The notes beneath the pieces are model-generated. The model had not been told where the DNA came from. It did no database searches and was given only the letters and a program-made list of their open reading frames with translations. A program made the position numbers and the translations under genes. A stretch of 64,000 nucleotides of DNA from an uncultured bacterium (GTDB taxonomy: Bacteria > Bacillota > Clostridia > Oscillospirales > Oscillospiraceae), in contig CASFCS010000026.1 of the NCBI GenBank assembly GCA_949293245.1, forward strand, positions 21,670-85,669. The letters run 5' to 3'. Positions 1 through 8,825 of the stretch are shown in pieces (the first letter of the stretch is position 1; every line of letters starts with the position of its first letter).

Positions 1-919
1 GAAGGAGCTGGGGGGCCGCCCCTTCCTCACCGACTGCAACACCCTGTACACCGGCCGGCGGAAGGACGCCCTGGAGCACCTGGACGCGGCGGCGGAGAAC
101 GGCTTCTCCCCCCTGTCCACCGGCTGCCAGATCCTCATCGGGGACGGCCTGAAGGGCACCGATGACGTGGCTGTGCCGGTGAAGGGGGGTACCTACGTCA
201 AGGAGGCCAAGATCGGCCGGGCCATTATGGACGCGGACGTGTTCATCTCCCTGAACCATTTCAAGGGCCATGAGGCCACCGGCTTCGGCGGAGCCATCAA
301 GAACATCGGCATGGGCTGCGGCAGCCGGGCGGGCAAGATGGAGCAGCACAACGGCGGCAAGCCCTCGGTGGACCCGGAGCTGTGCCGGGGCTGCGGCCAC
401 TGCCTGCGGGAGTGCGCCCACGGGGCCGTCTCCATCGGGGCGGGCCGGAAGGCCGCCATTGATCACAACCGGTGCGTGGGCTGCGGCCGCTGCCTGGGGG
501 CATGCAACTTCGACGCCATCTCCAATGACAATCCCAGCGCCAACACCGAGCTGTGCTGCAAGATGGCGGAGTACGCCAAGGCGGTGGTGGACGGCCGGCC
601 CCAGTTCCACATCAGCCTGGTGCAGGACATCTCCCCCTACTGCGACTGCCACAGTGAGAACGACGCCCCCATCCTGCCGGACATCGGCATGTTCGCTTCC
701 TTCGACCCGGTGGCCCTGGACCAGGCCTGCGTGGACGCCTGCCTGCGGCAGAGCCCCCTGCCGGGCACCCTTCTCACCGACCACATGGCGGCGGCGGGGT
801 TCCACGACCACCACGATCACTTCATCAACACCACCCCGGAGTCTGAGTGGCGCGCCGCCCTGGAGCACGGCGAGGCCATCGGCCTGGGCACCCGGGACTA
901 CGAGCTCATCACCCTGTAA
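1..919 (+). CDS. DUF362 domain protein with two 4Fe-4S motifs (5' partial)
   Basis: The reading frame is open from base 2, so the start lies outside the window and about 305 C-terminal residues are present. The visible part matches the DUF362 family: a segment reading FISLNHFKGHEATGFGGAIKN is typical of it. It is followed by two ferredoxin-type clusters, C-R-G-C-G-H-C-x3-C near 375-420 and C-V-G-C-G-R-C-x3-C near 473-507. The family is usually annotated as an iron-sulfur protein of unknown reaction, often cytosolic in anaerobes. A histidine-rich stretch (FHDHHDHF) occurs near the C-terminus. It ends at a strong bidirectional terminator and has no co-directional partner visible here. Family assignment is confident; the biochemical role is unknown. 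Confidence 0.85.
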   Translation, partial: KELGGRPFLTDCNTLYTGRRKDALEHLDAAAENGFSPLSTGCQILIGDGLKGTDDVAVPVKGGTYVKEAKIGRAIMDADVFISLNHFKGHEATGFGGAIKNIGMGCGSRAGKMEQHNGGKPSVDPELCRGCGHCLRECAHGAVSIGAGRKAAIDHNRCVGCGRCLGACNFDAISNDNPSANTELCCKMAEYAKAVVDGRPQFHISLVQDISPYCDCHSENDAPILPDIGMFASFDPVALDQACVDACLRQSPLPGTLLTDHMAAAGFHDHHDHFINTTPESEWRAALEHGEAIGLGTRDYELITL

Positions 920-934
920 CAAAGGGCATAAAAA

Positions 935-979
935 ACCGGCAGCGCAACCAGAGGATGTTGCGCTGCCGGTCATTTTTTT
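935..979. terminator. Bidirectional intrinsic terminator
   Basis: A perfect 14-bp stem (935-948 with 957-970) has an 8-nt loop. It is followed by T7 on the plus strand and preceded by A-rich sequence that gives a T-run on the minus strand. It lies between the convergent DUF362 and NlpC/P60 genes and can serve both. Confidence 0.9.
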
Positions 980-994
980 AAGAGAAAAGGGGGA

Positions 995-1921
995 TTACAC
1001 GATGCGCTTGGCGCCAACATAGCGGGCGGCGTACCAGGAGTCGGCCAGGTTGCTGATCTTCACGCCGGAGGCGGAGGAGGAGCTGGAGGCGTGGATGAAC
1101 TGGCCGTTGCCGATGTAGATGCCCACGTGGGTGGCGGACTTGGAAGCGCCGAAGTCCCGGAAGAACACCAGGTCGCCGGGCTGCAGATTCTCCCGGGAGA
1201 CGGAGGTGCCGTTGCCGTTAAACTGGGTGGAGGCGGTGCGGTTGATGCTGTAGCCAAACTGGCGGTAGATGTAAGAGGTAAAGCCGGAGCAGTCAAAGCT
1301 GTTGGGGCCGGAAGCGCCGTAGACGTAGGGGCAGCCCAGATACTGCTTGGCCTTGGCCACGATGGCGGCGCCGGTGGTGCTGGCACTGGCGGAGGTGGAC
1401 ACCGCGGCGGTGGTGGGGGTGATGTAGTCATCGCTGACGTAGCCGGTGAGGGAGCCGTATGTAATCTTGTACCAGCCGTTTTCCTTGGCCTCCAGCTCCA
1501 CCACGGTGCCGTTGTAGAGGGAGCCCACCTTGCTGTAGGCGGTGGAGGGGCCGGAGCGGACGTTCAGGGTGCCGGAGGTGAGGGTGACCTTGCCGTTGCC
1601 CAGGTCCTCCTTGTTGTCCTCTGCGGCGCTCTCGCTGGCGCTCTCACCCTCGTCGGTGACGGAGAGATAGTCGGCGGACATGTAACCGGTCTGCCCGTTG
1701 TACTTCACCTTGTACCAGCCGTTGCCCAGGTCCTCCAGCACGGTGACCTTGCTGCCGTTATACACCAGACCCATGGAGGCGCTGGAAGTAGAGGCGCCGG
1801 AGCGGAAGTTCAGGGCGCTGGCGGTGACGGTGCCCACGGAAGAGGCGCTGGCGCCCACGATGAGAGCGCCGGCCAGAAGGGCGGTGACGAGCGACTTGCG
1901 GACCAGTTTAGCGGAAATCAT
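995..1921 (-). CDS. Secreted SH3b-SH3b-NlpC/P60 peptidoglycan hydrolase
   Basis: This 308-residue protein has an N-terminal signal peptide: basic residues, a hydrophobic run at about 10-24, and a likely cut after an A-S-A motif near 26. Two bacterial SH3 domains follow (about 31-88 and 110-168), separated by a Ser/Glu-rich linker. The C-terminal NlpC/P60 domain spans about 185-308, with the expected catalytic Cys211 (in FDCSGF), His265 (THVGIY) and third residue His277 (FIHAS). Known members cleave D-gamma-glutamyl bonds in wall peptides, and the SH3 domains tether them to the wall. The start is the ATG after a purine-rich GAGGGGG site. It is monocistronic and convergent with the DUF362 gene. 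Confidence 0.93.
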   Translation of the reverse strand: MISAKLVRKSLVTALLAGALIVGASASSVGTVTASALNFRSGASTSSASMGLVYNGSKVTVLEDLGNGWYKVKYNGQTGYMSADYLSVTDEGESASESAAEDNKEDLGNGKVTLTSGTLNVRSGPSTAYSKVGSLYNGTVVELEAKENGWYKITYGSLTGYVSDDYITPTTAAVSTSASASTTGAAIVAKAKQYLGCPYVYGASGPNSFDCSGFTSYIYRQFGYSINRTASTQFNGNGTSVSRENLQPGDLVFFRDFGASKSATHVGIYIGNGQFIHASSSSSASGVKISNLADSWYAARYVGAKRIV

Positions 1922-2003
1922 GTATAAGCCCCCTCAGTTTTTCTCTTTTGTGCGGTGTTCTCGCTGCTGATTGGGAAAAGGCCGCAAAAAACGGCCGGTA
2001 GCC

Positions 2004-2294
2004 TCAGGACTTGCTCAGAGCCCGGTCCAGCCAGGTGGAACCCAAGTCGATGGCGGAGAAGAGATCCTCTTTCTCGCTCTTCTTCACCACCCGGTCCCGG
2101 CTCTTCAGGTCGGGGTCGGTGAGCTGAAGCTGCACGGCCACCCTGGTGGCCACATCCAGGTCGCTGACCTTCTTGGTGTTCAGGATCTGGAGCATGACGA
2201 TGTATTTCTCGGCCATGGAGCCGTAATAGACCAGATTGTCTTTCCGACGGAGGGGGTGGCCCTTATAGACCAGGGGAAGCTTCTCATTTGCCAT
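2004..2294 (-). CDS. Small conserved-looking protein of unknown function
   Basis: The 96-residue protein begins MANEKLPLVYKGHPLRRKDN and ends with a charged, soluble segment (SRDRVVKKSEKEDLF). There is no signal peptide, membrane segment or recognisable motif. Codon use matches the neighbours and the frame has good coding character, so I take it as real. It is transcribed on the same strand as the NlpC/P60 gene 80 bp downstream and divergently from ahcY. I do not recognise the family. Confidence 0.6.
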   Translation of the reverse strand: MANEKLPLVYKGHPLRRKDNLVYYGSMAEKYIVMLQILNTKKVSDLDVATRVAVQLQLTDPDLKSRDRVVKKSEKEDLFSAIDLGSTWLDRALSKS

Positions 2295-2532
2295 GGTAAG
2301 ACCTCGATTCTGAAGATATAGAAGATGGGAACTTAAAGTTCCATGAAAAGCTGATTAAAAACTGTAACCGAATTGTAACACGTTGCAATCGCCGTGTCAA
2401 TTCTTTTTACGAGTTTTTTAGAAATTATGTCATCCGGATTACGACACAATGACAAGAACTGCCCCCAAGGGCGGAAAGTTGCTTTTGTGTTATGTCCAAA
2501 AATACGACGGAGCGGCGGAAGCGGAGGAGACA

Positions 2533-2561
2533 TTGAAAGGGAGCGAAAAGTGTGATATACT
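2533..2561 (+). promoter_or_regulatory. Promoter for ahcY
   Basis: TTGAAA at 2533-2538 and TATACT at 2556-2561 are separated by 17 bp, with a TG one base before the -10 (extended -10). The transcript would have a leader of about 85 nt. The rest of the 2295-2653 gap between the divergent genes is AT-richer and holds no other feature I can support. Confidence 0.7.
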
Positions 2562-2653
2562 CTCACCCAAGACCAAAACCGGGCGGGCCGGGGGAGCTCT
2601 CCCGCCGGGACGCCGGATCAGAGGCGGGGGACCCCCGCTTAGGAGGAACTGCT

Positions 2654-3898
2654 ATGAGTATCATCAAGGACCCCGCGCTGGCCCCGTCCGGCCAGATGAA
2701 GATCAACTGGGTGCGCAATTTCATGCCCGCCCTGTCCCAGATCGAGGAGCGCTTCCGGCGGGAGCAGCCCTTCGCCGGGCTGCGTATCGCCGTTTCCGTC
2801 CATCTGGAGGCCAAGACCGCCAACCTGGGCCTGGTGCTCCAGGCGGGGGGTGCGGAGGTGTACCTCACCGGCTCCAACCCCCTTTCCACCCAGGACGACG
2901 TGGCCGCCGCCGTGGCGGAGCGGGGGGTGCACACCTTCGGCCTCCACGGCTGCACCATGGAGGAGTATGAAAACCTGCTGGTGGAGACCCTCAAGTGCCA
3001 CCCCCACATCATCATTGATGACGGCGGCGACCTGGTGCAGCTGCTCGCGGGCAAGTGCAGCGACTGCGCCGACTGCCTCATTGGCGGCTGTGAGGAGACC
3101 ACCACCGGCATCCTCCGCCTGAAGGCCCGGGACCGGGAGGGCACCCTCCCCTGTGCCATGATGGCGGTGAATGACGCCAAGGCCAAGCACTATTACGACA
3201 ACAAGTACGGCACCGGCCAGTCCTCCTTTGACGCCATCATGCACACCACCAACCTGATGGTGGCGGGCAAGACGGTGGTGGTGGCGGGGTACGGCTGGTG
3301 CGGCTCCGGCGTGGCCCTGCGGGCCAAGGGCCTGGGGGCCGACGTGATCGTCACCGAGATCGACCCCTTCAAGGCCCTGGATGCCACTATGAACGGCTTC
3401 CGGGTGATGAAGATGGAGGATGCCGCCCCCCTGGGGGACCTGTTTATCACGGTCACCGGCTGCAAGGACGTGATCACCGCCGACCACTTCGCCCGCATGA
3501 AGCACAACGCCCTGCTGTGCAACGCCGGCCACTTCGACTGCGAGGTAGACGTGAAGTGGCTGCGGGAGCATGCGGTCTCCGCCATCCCTCAGCGGGAGAA
3601 CATCGTGGGCTATGAGCTGCCCGGCGGCAAGGTGCTCAACGTGCTGGCTGAGGGCCGTCTGGTGAACCTGGCGGCGGGCAACGGCCACCCGGCGGAGATC
3701 ATGGACATGTCCTTCTCCGTCCAGGCCCTGGCCGCCCAGTGGCTGGTGCGCCATCAGGACAGCCTGGAGCGGAAGCTCTACGACATCCCTGCCGAGATCG
3801 ACCAGCAGATCGGCTGGGCCAAGCTGGCCGCCCTGGGGCTGTCCATCGACACCCTCACCCCGGAGCAGGAGGCCTACCTCAACGGGGCCAACGACTGA
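2654..3898 (+). CDS. ahcY: Adenosylhomocysteinase (SAH hydrolase)
   Basis: This 414-residue enzyme reversibly hydrolyses S-adenosylhomocysteine to adenosine and homocysteine, relieving product inhibition of methyltransferases. The N-terminus (SIIKDPALAPSGQMKINW) and the DDGGDL and EETTTG substrate-site motifs are family hallmarks. The NAD-binding Rossmann motif VVAGYGWCGSG lies near 206-216. The protein is the shorter form lacking the long insertion of eukaryotic and proteobacterial enzymes. An unusual Cys cluster (Cys135, 138, 141, 146) immediately precedes EETTTG. The start is chosen at the ATG 4 nt after AGGAGGAACT; upstream in-frame codons lie in the leader. It precedes riboswitch-controlled metK, so SAM synthesis and recycling are neighbours. 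Confidence 0.95.
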   Translation: MSIIKDPALAPSGQMKINWVRNFMPALSQIEERFRREQPFAGLRIAVSVHLEAKTANLGLVLQAGGAEVYLTGSNPLSTQDDVAAAVAERGVHTFGLHGCTMEEYENLLVETLKCHPHIIIDDGGDLVQLLAGKCSDCADCLIGGCEETTTGILRLKARDREGTLPCAMMAVNDAKAKHYYDNKYGTGQSSFDAIMHTTNLMVAGKTVVVAGYGWCGSGVALRAKGLGADVIVTEIDPFKALDATMNGFRVMKMEDAAPLGDLFITVTGCKDVITADHFARMKHNALLCNAGHFDCEVDVKWLREHAVSAIPQRENIVGYELPGGKVLNVLAEGRLVNLAAGNGHPAEIMDMSFSVQALAAQWLVRHQDSLERKLYDIPAEIDQQIGWAKLAALGLSIDTLTPEQEAYLNGAND

Positions 3899-3925
3899 CC
3901 CCTGTCCGGCAAAAAAATGTTCCAT

Positions 3926-3953
3926 TTGACATTTGAGAAAAAAATGATATAAT
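3926..3953 (+). promoter_or_regulatory. Strong promoter for the metK leader
   Basis: Consensus TTGACA at 3926-3931 and TATAAT at 3948-3953 are spaced by 16 bp. The predicted start is about 15 bp upstream of the SAM riboswitch, so metK is transcribed independently of ahcY. Confidence 0.85.
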
Positions 3954-3968
3954 AACTCAGCACAACTG

Positions 3969-4122
3969 AATAGCCTTATCAAGAGCGGCTGAGGGACCGG
4001 CCCTATGAAGCCCGGCAACCTGCAGATGCAAGGTGCCAAATCCGGCGGTGAAAATCGGAAGATGAGGATGGAACCTGAACTTCAATGCGCCCCGCCGGCC
4101 CGGCGGGGCGCATTTGTTTTTC
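3969..4122 (+). promoter_or_regulatory. SAM-I (S-box) riboswitch with terminator
   Basis: The aptamer begins CTTATCAAGAG at 3975 and contains the conserved GCTGAGGGACCGGCCC, GAAGCCCGGCAACC and GGTGCCAAATCC blocks. It closes P1 with GATGAG at 4061-4066. A GC-rich 15-bp terminator stem (4084-4098 with 4100-4114) and T6 (4117-4122) follow. S-box RNAs bind SAM and then form the terminator, so metK should be switched off when SAM is plentiful. This fits the downstream gene exactly. Confidence 0.96.
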
Positions 4123-4156
4123 CAGACTCCCGGATACAGAAAGGAAGATCGAGTAC

Positions 4157-5347
4157 ATGCTGACAAAACGTCTTTTTACCTCCGAATCGGTGACGGAGGG
4201 ACATCCCGACAAGATCTGCGACCAGATTTCCGACGCGGTGCTGGACGCCATTCTGGAGCAGGACCCCATGGGCCGGGTGGCCTGCGAGACCACGGTGACC
4301 ACCGGCCTGGTCCACGTGATGGGGGAAATCACCACCAGCTGCTATGTGGACATCCCCAAAATCGCCCGGGACGTGGTGCGGGAGATCGGCTATGACCGGG
4401 CCAAGTACGGCTTTGACTGCGACACCTGCGCCGTCATCACCTCCATCGACGAGCAGTCCGCCGACATCGCCCTGGGGGTGGACAAGTCCCTGGAGGCCAA
4501 GGAGGGGGGCGACGGGGAGGACCTCACCAACGGCGCCGGCGACCAGGGCATGATGTTCGGCTACGCCTGCGACGAGACCCCTGAGCTCATGCCCCTGCCC
4601 ATCTCCCTGGCCCACCGGCTGGCCATGCGGCTGACCCAGGTGCGCAAGGAGGAGCTGGTGGGCTACCTGCGGCCCGACGGCAAGACCCAGGTCACCGTGG
4701 AGTACGACGAGAACGACCGCCCCGTCCGGGTGGACGCGGTGGTGATCTCCACCCAGCACGGCCCTGAGGCATCTCTGGAGGAGATCCGGCGGGACATGAT
4801 CGAGCTGGTCATCAAGCCCACCATCCCCCAGGAGCTGATGGACGAGAACACCCGGATCTATGTCAACCCCACCGGCCGCTTTGTCATCGGCGGGCCCCAG
4901 GGGGATTCCGGCCTCACCGGGCGCAAGATCATTGTGGATACCTACGGCGGCTCCGCCCCCCACGGCGGCGGCGCCTTCTCCGGCAAGGACCCCACCAAGG
5001 TGGACCGCTCCGCCGCCTACGCCGCCCGCTGGGTGGCCAAGAACGTGGTGGCCGCGGGCCTGGCCCGGAAGTGCCAGGTGCAGCTGGCCTACGCCATCGG
5101 CGTGGCCCAGCCCGTCTCCGTCCGGGTGGACACCTTCGGCACCGGCGCCGTGGCCGACCAGAAGCTGGAGGAGGCGGTGGTCAAGGTCTTTGACCTGCGG
5201 CCCACCGCCATCATCCGGGACCTGGACCTGCGCCGCCCCATGTACCGGAAGCTGGCGGCCTACGGCCATTTCGGCCGCACCGACCTGGACCTCGCCTGGG
5301 AGCGCACCGACAGGGCCCAGGCCCTGAAGGCCTGTCTGGAGGGCTGA
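4157..5347 (+). CDS. metK: S-adenosylmethionine synthetase
   Basis: This 396-residue enzyme makes SAM from ATP and methionine. It carries the [20 protein letters not shown]-terminal signature, [12 protein letters not shown] in the middle and [16 protein letters not shown] in the C-terminal third, all MetK active-site motifs. Length is normal and the frame is intact. The chosen ATG follows an AAGGAAG site; an open frame runs upstream through the riboswitch terminator but is not expected to be translated. Expression is controlled by the SAM-I riboswitch immediately upstream, giving end-product feedback. Confidence 0.98.
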   Translation: MLTKRLFTSESVTEGHPDKICDQISDAVLDAILEQDPMGRVACETTVTTGLVHVMGEITTSCYVDIPKIARDVVREIGYDRAKYGFDCDTCAVITSIDEQSADIALGVDKSLEAKEGGDGEDLTNGAGDQGMMFGYACDETPELMPLPISLAHRLAMRLTQVRKEELVGYLRPDGKTQVTVEYDENDRPVRVDAVVISTQHGPEASLEEIRRDMIELVIKPTIPQELMDENTRIYVNPTGRFVIGGPQGDSGLTGRKIIVDTYGGSAPHGGGAFSGKDPTKVDRSAAYAARWVAKNVVAAGLARKCQVQLAYAIGVAQPVSVRVDTFGTGAVADQKLEEAVVKVFDLRPTAIIRDLDLRRPMYRKLAAYGHFGRTDLDLAWERTDRAQALKACLEG

Positions 5348-5357
5348 AAACCTGAAA

Positions 5358-5401
5358 TTTGGCGGTATGGGGTTGTGCCCATACCGCCAAACTTGTATAA
5401 T
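5358..5401 (+). promoter_or_regulatory. 14-bp hairpin overlapping a promoter
   Basis: A perfect stem (5358-5371 with 5378-5391, 6-nt loop) follows metK but lacks a proper T-run. TTGTGC (5373-5378) lies within the loop and the first base of the right arm. TATAAT (5396-5401) follows 17 bp later, a plausible promoter for the glycosyltransferase operon. The element may both end metK transcription and start the next unit. Confidence 0.55.
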
Positions 5402-5453
5402 GGTAAGAGCACGGCCCCTTACGGGGCTTTACCCTGTACCACGGAGGAACACC

Positions 5454-6584
5454 ATGCCGAATGTACTCTATCTGCTGAATTTCGCCGGCAAGGCCGGGAC
5501 GGAGCGCTATGTGGAGACCCTGGTGCGCCGTCTGGGCGGCGCCGGCATCACGCCCTTTTTCGCCTATAACATCGAGGGGGGGCTGGCGGCGCGCATGGAG
5601 GAGCTGGGGGTGCCGGTGCGCCGGCTGGAGATGCGCAGCCCCTTTGACCTGCACGCCGCCGGAATGCTGGCCGGGCTGTGCCGGGAGTGGGACATTGACC
5701 TGATCCACACCCACTACCTCCGGGAGAACTATGTGGCCATGCTGGCCAAGGGGCGCTGCCGGGGGGTGAAGGTGGTGTACACCAACCACTTCATCATGGT
5801 CAACAACGCCGTCACCCGCCTGACCAACCGCCTGCTGGACTCCCGCCAGGACCAGATCATCGCCGTCTCCAACGCCAGTCGGGAGCAGATGATCGCCAAC
5901 GGCTGGAGCCCGAAAAAGATCACCCAAATTTTCAACGGCGTGGACGCCGCCGCCTGGGCGGGGGCCAGGGAGGAGTCCACCCTCCGCCGGGAGCTGGACA
6001 TCCCCCCGGACCGGTTTACCATGGTGTCCGCCGGGCGCTTCTCCCATGAGAAGGGGCAGGACGTGTTTCTCCGGGCCCTCCGGGCGCTGAAGGAGCGGAC
6101 CCGCCGCCCCTTTACCGCGGTCCTCACCGGGGAGGGGGAGGAGCTGGAGCCCTGCCGGGCCCTGGCCCGGGAGCTGGGCCTGACGGAGGAGGAGGTCAGA
6201 TTCACCGGCTTCCGCCAGGATATGAAAAATGTCTACGGCGGCGGGGACCTGTATGTGAATCCCTCCCGGAACGAGGCGCTGTCTTACGGCATCCAGGAGG
6301 CCATGGCCTGCGGCCTCCCGGTGGTGGCCACCGACGCCGGCGGGCCCCGGGATATCATCCCCCGCCGGGAGGACGGCGGGGTGCTGGTCCCCTGCGAGGA
6401 CCCCGAGGCCATGGCGGAGGCCATCCTCCCCTTTGCGGAGGACCATGAGCTGGCCCGGACCCTGGGGCTGCGGGCGGCGGAGACCATCCGTACCCGCTTT
6501 GACGTGGATACCATGTGCGGCCAGACCCTGCAGGTCTATGAGAAGGTGTGCGCCGCCGGCACAAGAAGGGAGAAAAAGGCGTGA
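5454..6584 (+). CDS. Glycosyltransferase family 4 (GT-B fold)
   Basis: This 376-residue protein starts MPNVLYLLNFAGKAGTERYV, the N-terminal acceptor half of GT4 enzymes. The C-terminal nucleotide-sugar half has FNGVD near 160, SAGRFSHEKGQD near 187, and NPSRNEALSYGIQEAMACG near 270, which carries the E-x7-E donor-binding signature. It probably transfers a sugar from a nucleotide donor to a lipid-linked or wall glycan on the cytosolic side. The acceptor cannot be told from sequence. The start follows GGAGGAACACC. It is coupled to the O-antigen-ligase-like gene, whose ATG is 2 nt past this stop, suggesting a joint role in surface polysaccharide assembly. Confidence 0.92.
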   Translation: MPNVLYLLNFAGKAGTERYVETLVRRLGGAGITPFFAYNIEGGLAARMEELGVPVRRLEMRSPFDLHAAGMLAGLCREWDIDLIHTHYLRENYVAMLAKGRCRGVKVVYTNHFIMVNNAVTRLTNRLLDSRQDQIIAVSNASREQMIANGWSPKKITQIFNGVDAAAWAGAREESTLRRELDIPPDRFTMVSAGRFSHEKGQDVFLRALRALKERTRRPFTAVLTGEGEELEPCRALARELGLTEEEVRFTGFRQDMKNVYGGGDLYVNPSRNEALSYGIQEAMACGLPVVATDAGGPRDIIPRREDGGVLVPCEDPEAMAEAILPFAEDHELARTLGLRAAETIRTRFDVDTMCGQTLQVYEKVCAAGTRREKKA

Positions 6585-6586
6585 CA

Positions 6587-8110
6587 ATGGTAGAAAACAG
6601 CCTGTTTCTATGCGCCATCTGGCATATCGTCCAGTGGTTTCGGGAGAGCTGGCCCAGCAGCGCCGTGGGGGGCTGGTTCCACCGCCGGGCGGAGATGTTC
6701 CGCCGCTGGTACCACGGCAGCTGGGTGTGCCAGGTGGCCGTGCGGGAGGGGGCCATTGCCCGCAGCTGGGAGGGCAGCGTGACCTGCCTGCTGCTGACGG
6801 TGATTGCCGACCTGCCAAGCCGCTTTTTCCGCTGGCTCTACCGGGCGGCCCAGCCCCTGTGGGACGGCAGCGTGGTCTTCCACCTGGTGACCGGGGTGGG
6901 GGGCGCCGTGTGGTTTACCGCAGGGGCCCTGGTGATGGTGATGCTCTCCATCGACTATGCCAAGTGGAACAACCTGTACGCCTTCCTGGGGACGGTGGCC
7001 ATCACGGGACTCTTCATCCTGGCCTCCGGGATGCAGCAGCGCCAGCGCCTCCAGGTCCGGGCCCTGAACCCCTACCTGGTGCTGCTGATGGCCATGGCGG
7101 TCTTCGGCACCGCGGCCTCCCGCAGCAGCAGCGAGAGTCTGCGCTTCCTGGTGTTCTACATCACCGCCTTCCTGCTGGTGCTGGTGCCCCTCAGCGGCAT
7201 CCACAGCTACCGGCAGCTCCACCGGATGCTGTGCGTCATGGCGGTGGGCCTGACGGTGGCGGGGGCCTACGGCTGCTATCAGAGCTATATCGGCGTGGAG
7301 GTCAACGCCTCCCAGGTGGACCTGCTCCTCAACGTGGGGATGCCCGGGCGGGTCTACTCCTTCTTCGACAACGCCAACAACTTTGCGGGCATCCTGGTGC
7401 TCCTTACCCCCCTGCTGCTGGGGCTGCTACTCAACAGCCGCCACTGGGGCACCCGGCTGTTTTTGCTGGTGAGCCTGGGGGCCTGCCTGGTGTCCATGGC
7501 GGCCACCTACTCCCGCACCGGGTATGTGGGCCTGGTGCTGGCGGTGATGGTCTTTGTGGCCCTGCTGAATTGGCGGCTGGTGCCGGTGGCCATTGTGGCG
7601 GGGCTGGTGGCCCTGCCCTTCCTGCCGGACACCATCTGGAACCGCATCCTCACCATTGGCAACACCTCCGACAGCTCCACCACGTACCGCTTCCACATCT
7701 GGAATAAGTCCTTCGAGCTGCTGCACGACCACTGGCTCACCGGCACGGGCCTGGGGAGCACCGTGGTCAACGAGACCTTCCAGGATTACCCCGCCATGTT
7801 CAACGGCGCCCGCCCGGTCCACACCCACAACAGCTATCTGCAGATGTGGTGTGAGATGGGTATATTCGGCATGTTGGTCTACCTGGGCATGCTGGGACGG
7901 CAGATCAAGGTGGCCCTGCGGGCCTACACCGCCGCCTCCCGGGAGATCAGGACCATGCTGGCCGCCGCCCTGGGGGCCCTGACGGGCTCCATGGCCATCA
8001 GCCTGATGGAGTACACCTGGTACTACCCCCGGGCCATGTTTATCTTCTGGTTCCTCATGGGGGTCATTCTCGTCTGCGTCAGACTCAGCCGCGCTGAGCG
8101 GACGGCCTGA
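6587..8110 (+). CDS. O-antigen ligase/Wzy-like membrane protein
   Basis: The protein has about 507 residues with roughly ten to twelve hydrophobic segments. The large periplasmic-type loop near 370-420 contains a HTHNSYLQMWCEMGIFGM stretch, the typical Wzy/WaaL signature. Such proteins ligate or polymerise lipid-linked glycans outside the membrane; in Firmicutes the substrate is a capsule or secondary wall polymer. The N-terminal about 90 residues are a Trp-rich, less conserved region. Both the ATG at 6587 and an in-frame GTG at 6581 are possible starts; I prefer the ATG for spacing from AAAAGG. It forms a two-gene unit with the glycosyltransferase and ends at a strong terminator. Confidence 0.87.
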   Translation: MVENSLFLCAIWHIVQWFRESWPSSAVGGWFHRRAEMFRRWYHGSWVCQVAVREGAIARSWEGSVTCLLLTVIADLPSRFFRWLYRAAQPLWDGSVVFHLVTGVGGAVWFTAGALVMVMLSIDYAKWNNLYAFLGTVAITGLFILASGMQQRQRLQVRALNPYLVLLMAMAVFGTAASRSSSESLRFLVFYITAFLLVLVPLSGIHSYRQLHRMLCVMAVGLTVAGAYGCYQSYIGVEVNASQVDLLLNVGMPGRVYSFFDNANNFAGILVLLTPLLLGLLLNSRHWGTRLFLLVSLGACLVSMAATYSRTGYVGLVLAVMVFVALLNWRLVPVAIVAGLVALPFLPDTIWNRILTIGNTSDSSTTYRFHIWNKSFELLHDHWLTGTGLGSTVVNETFQDYPAMFNGARPVHTHNSYLQMWCEMGIFGMLVYLGMLGRQIKVALRAYTAASREIRTMLAAALGALTGSMAISLMEYTWYYPRAMFIFWFLMGVILVCVRLSRAERTA

Positions 8111-8117
8111 GAAAGTA

Positions 8118-8153
8118 AAAAGTGCCCGCGGCAGTCATGCCGCGGGCACTTTT
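8118..8153. terminator. Bidirectional terminator
   Basis: A perfect 16-bp stem (8118-8133 with 8138-8153) has a GTCA loop, flanked by A4 and T4. It separates the convergent O-antigen-ligase-like and lipoprotein genes. Confidence 0.88.
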
Positions 8154-8163
8154 CATACAATGT

Positions 8164-8709
8164 TCAGACGCCGGGCTGCTGGAGTCCCTGTACAAACTCC
8201 GCAAACTCCTGGCTGCTCCGCAAAATCAGGGCGGTCACACCGCCCTCCTCCGTGACCACCTGCCCCGACAGGGTGATGGTCTGGGCGGTGTCCCCCTGGG
8301 CGAAGGTCACCTCCGCTTCAAAGTCATAGACCCCCTCCGTGGCGCTCTCCGTAAGGGTGATGGTGTCCGGGACGGAAGTGAAGCCGGAGACCACCGCCTC
8401 GTACTGCGGGTAGAGCTGGTTTTGGATCATGGTGTCCGTCAGGTCATCCGACACATTCTCCCCCAGGAGATTGGCCACGGCGTTGTGGATGTCCTTGTCA
8501 TCCATGGCCAGGATGGCCTCCTCCAGGGCGGGGTCGGGGGCGGTGAGCCAGCGGGTGAGGACCTCCTCCGCTGCCTCCTCCGCCGAGGGGCCCGTGGGCA
8601 GGGGGGAGCTCTCCACCGGCCCGTCCCCGTCAAACAGGGAGCAGCCGGTCAATGCCGCCGCCAGGGCGGCACACAGCAGCAGACAGGGGATAGAGTACAG
8701 TTTTTTCAT
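8164..8709 (-). CDS. Predicted lipoprotein of unknown function
   Basis: The 181-residue protein has a lipoprotein signal peptide: MKK, a hydrophobic run, and the lipobox L-T-G-C with Cys23. The mature part is an acidic, soluble domain of about 155 residues with alternating charged strands (FEAEVTFAQGD, ITLSGQVVTEEGG). It resembles DUF-type extracytoplasmic domains, but I cannot name the family. The start is the ATG preceded by GAGGAGGG, not the upstream in-frame codon. It should be anchored on the outer face of the cytoplasmic membrane and appears monocistronic. Confidence 0.78.
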   Translation of the reverse strand: MKKLYSIPCLLLCAALAAALTGCSLFDGDGPVESSPLPTGPSAEEAAEEVLTRWLTAPDPALEEAILAMDDKDIHNAVANLLGENVSDDLTDTMIQNQLYPQYEAVVSGFTSVPDTITLTESATEGVYDFEAEVTFAQGDTAQTITLSGQVVTEEGGVTALILRSSQEFAEFVQGLQQPGV

Positions 8710-8781
8710 CAAGACCCTCCTCATGCTTGCCATATTGTACTGTTCTCATTGCAACAGAAATGAAAAAAATGTCAATTATGC

Positions 8782-8824
8782 CAAAGGGCTGTTCCCCAAC
8801 AAAATCCTGGGGAACAGCCCTTTG
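8782..8824. terminator. 17-bp hairpin between lipoprotein and rhomboid-like genes
   Basis: A perfect inverted repeat (8782-8798 with 8808-8824) lies directly after the stop of the rhomboid-like gene on the minus strand. The T-run is weak and interrupted, so termination efficiency is uncertain. Confidence 0.7.
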
Positions 8825-8825
8825 T

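Noticed and set aside
2333..2566. 77-codon minus-strand frame upstream of ahcY
   Set aside because: It overlaps the ahcY promoter, has no ribosome-binding site and no coding character.
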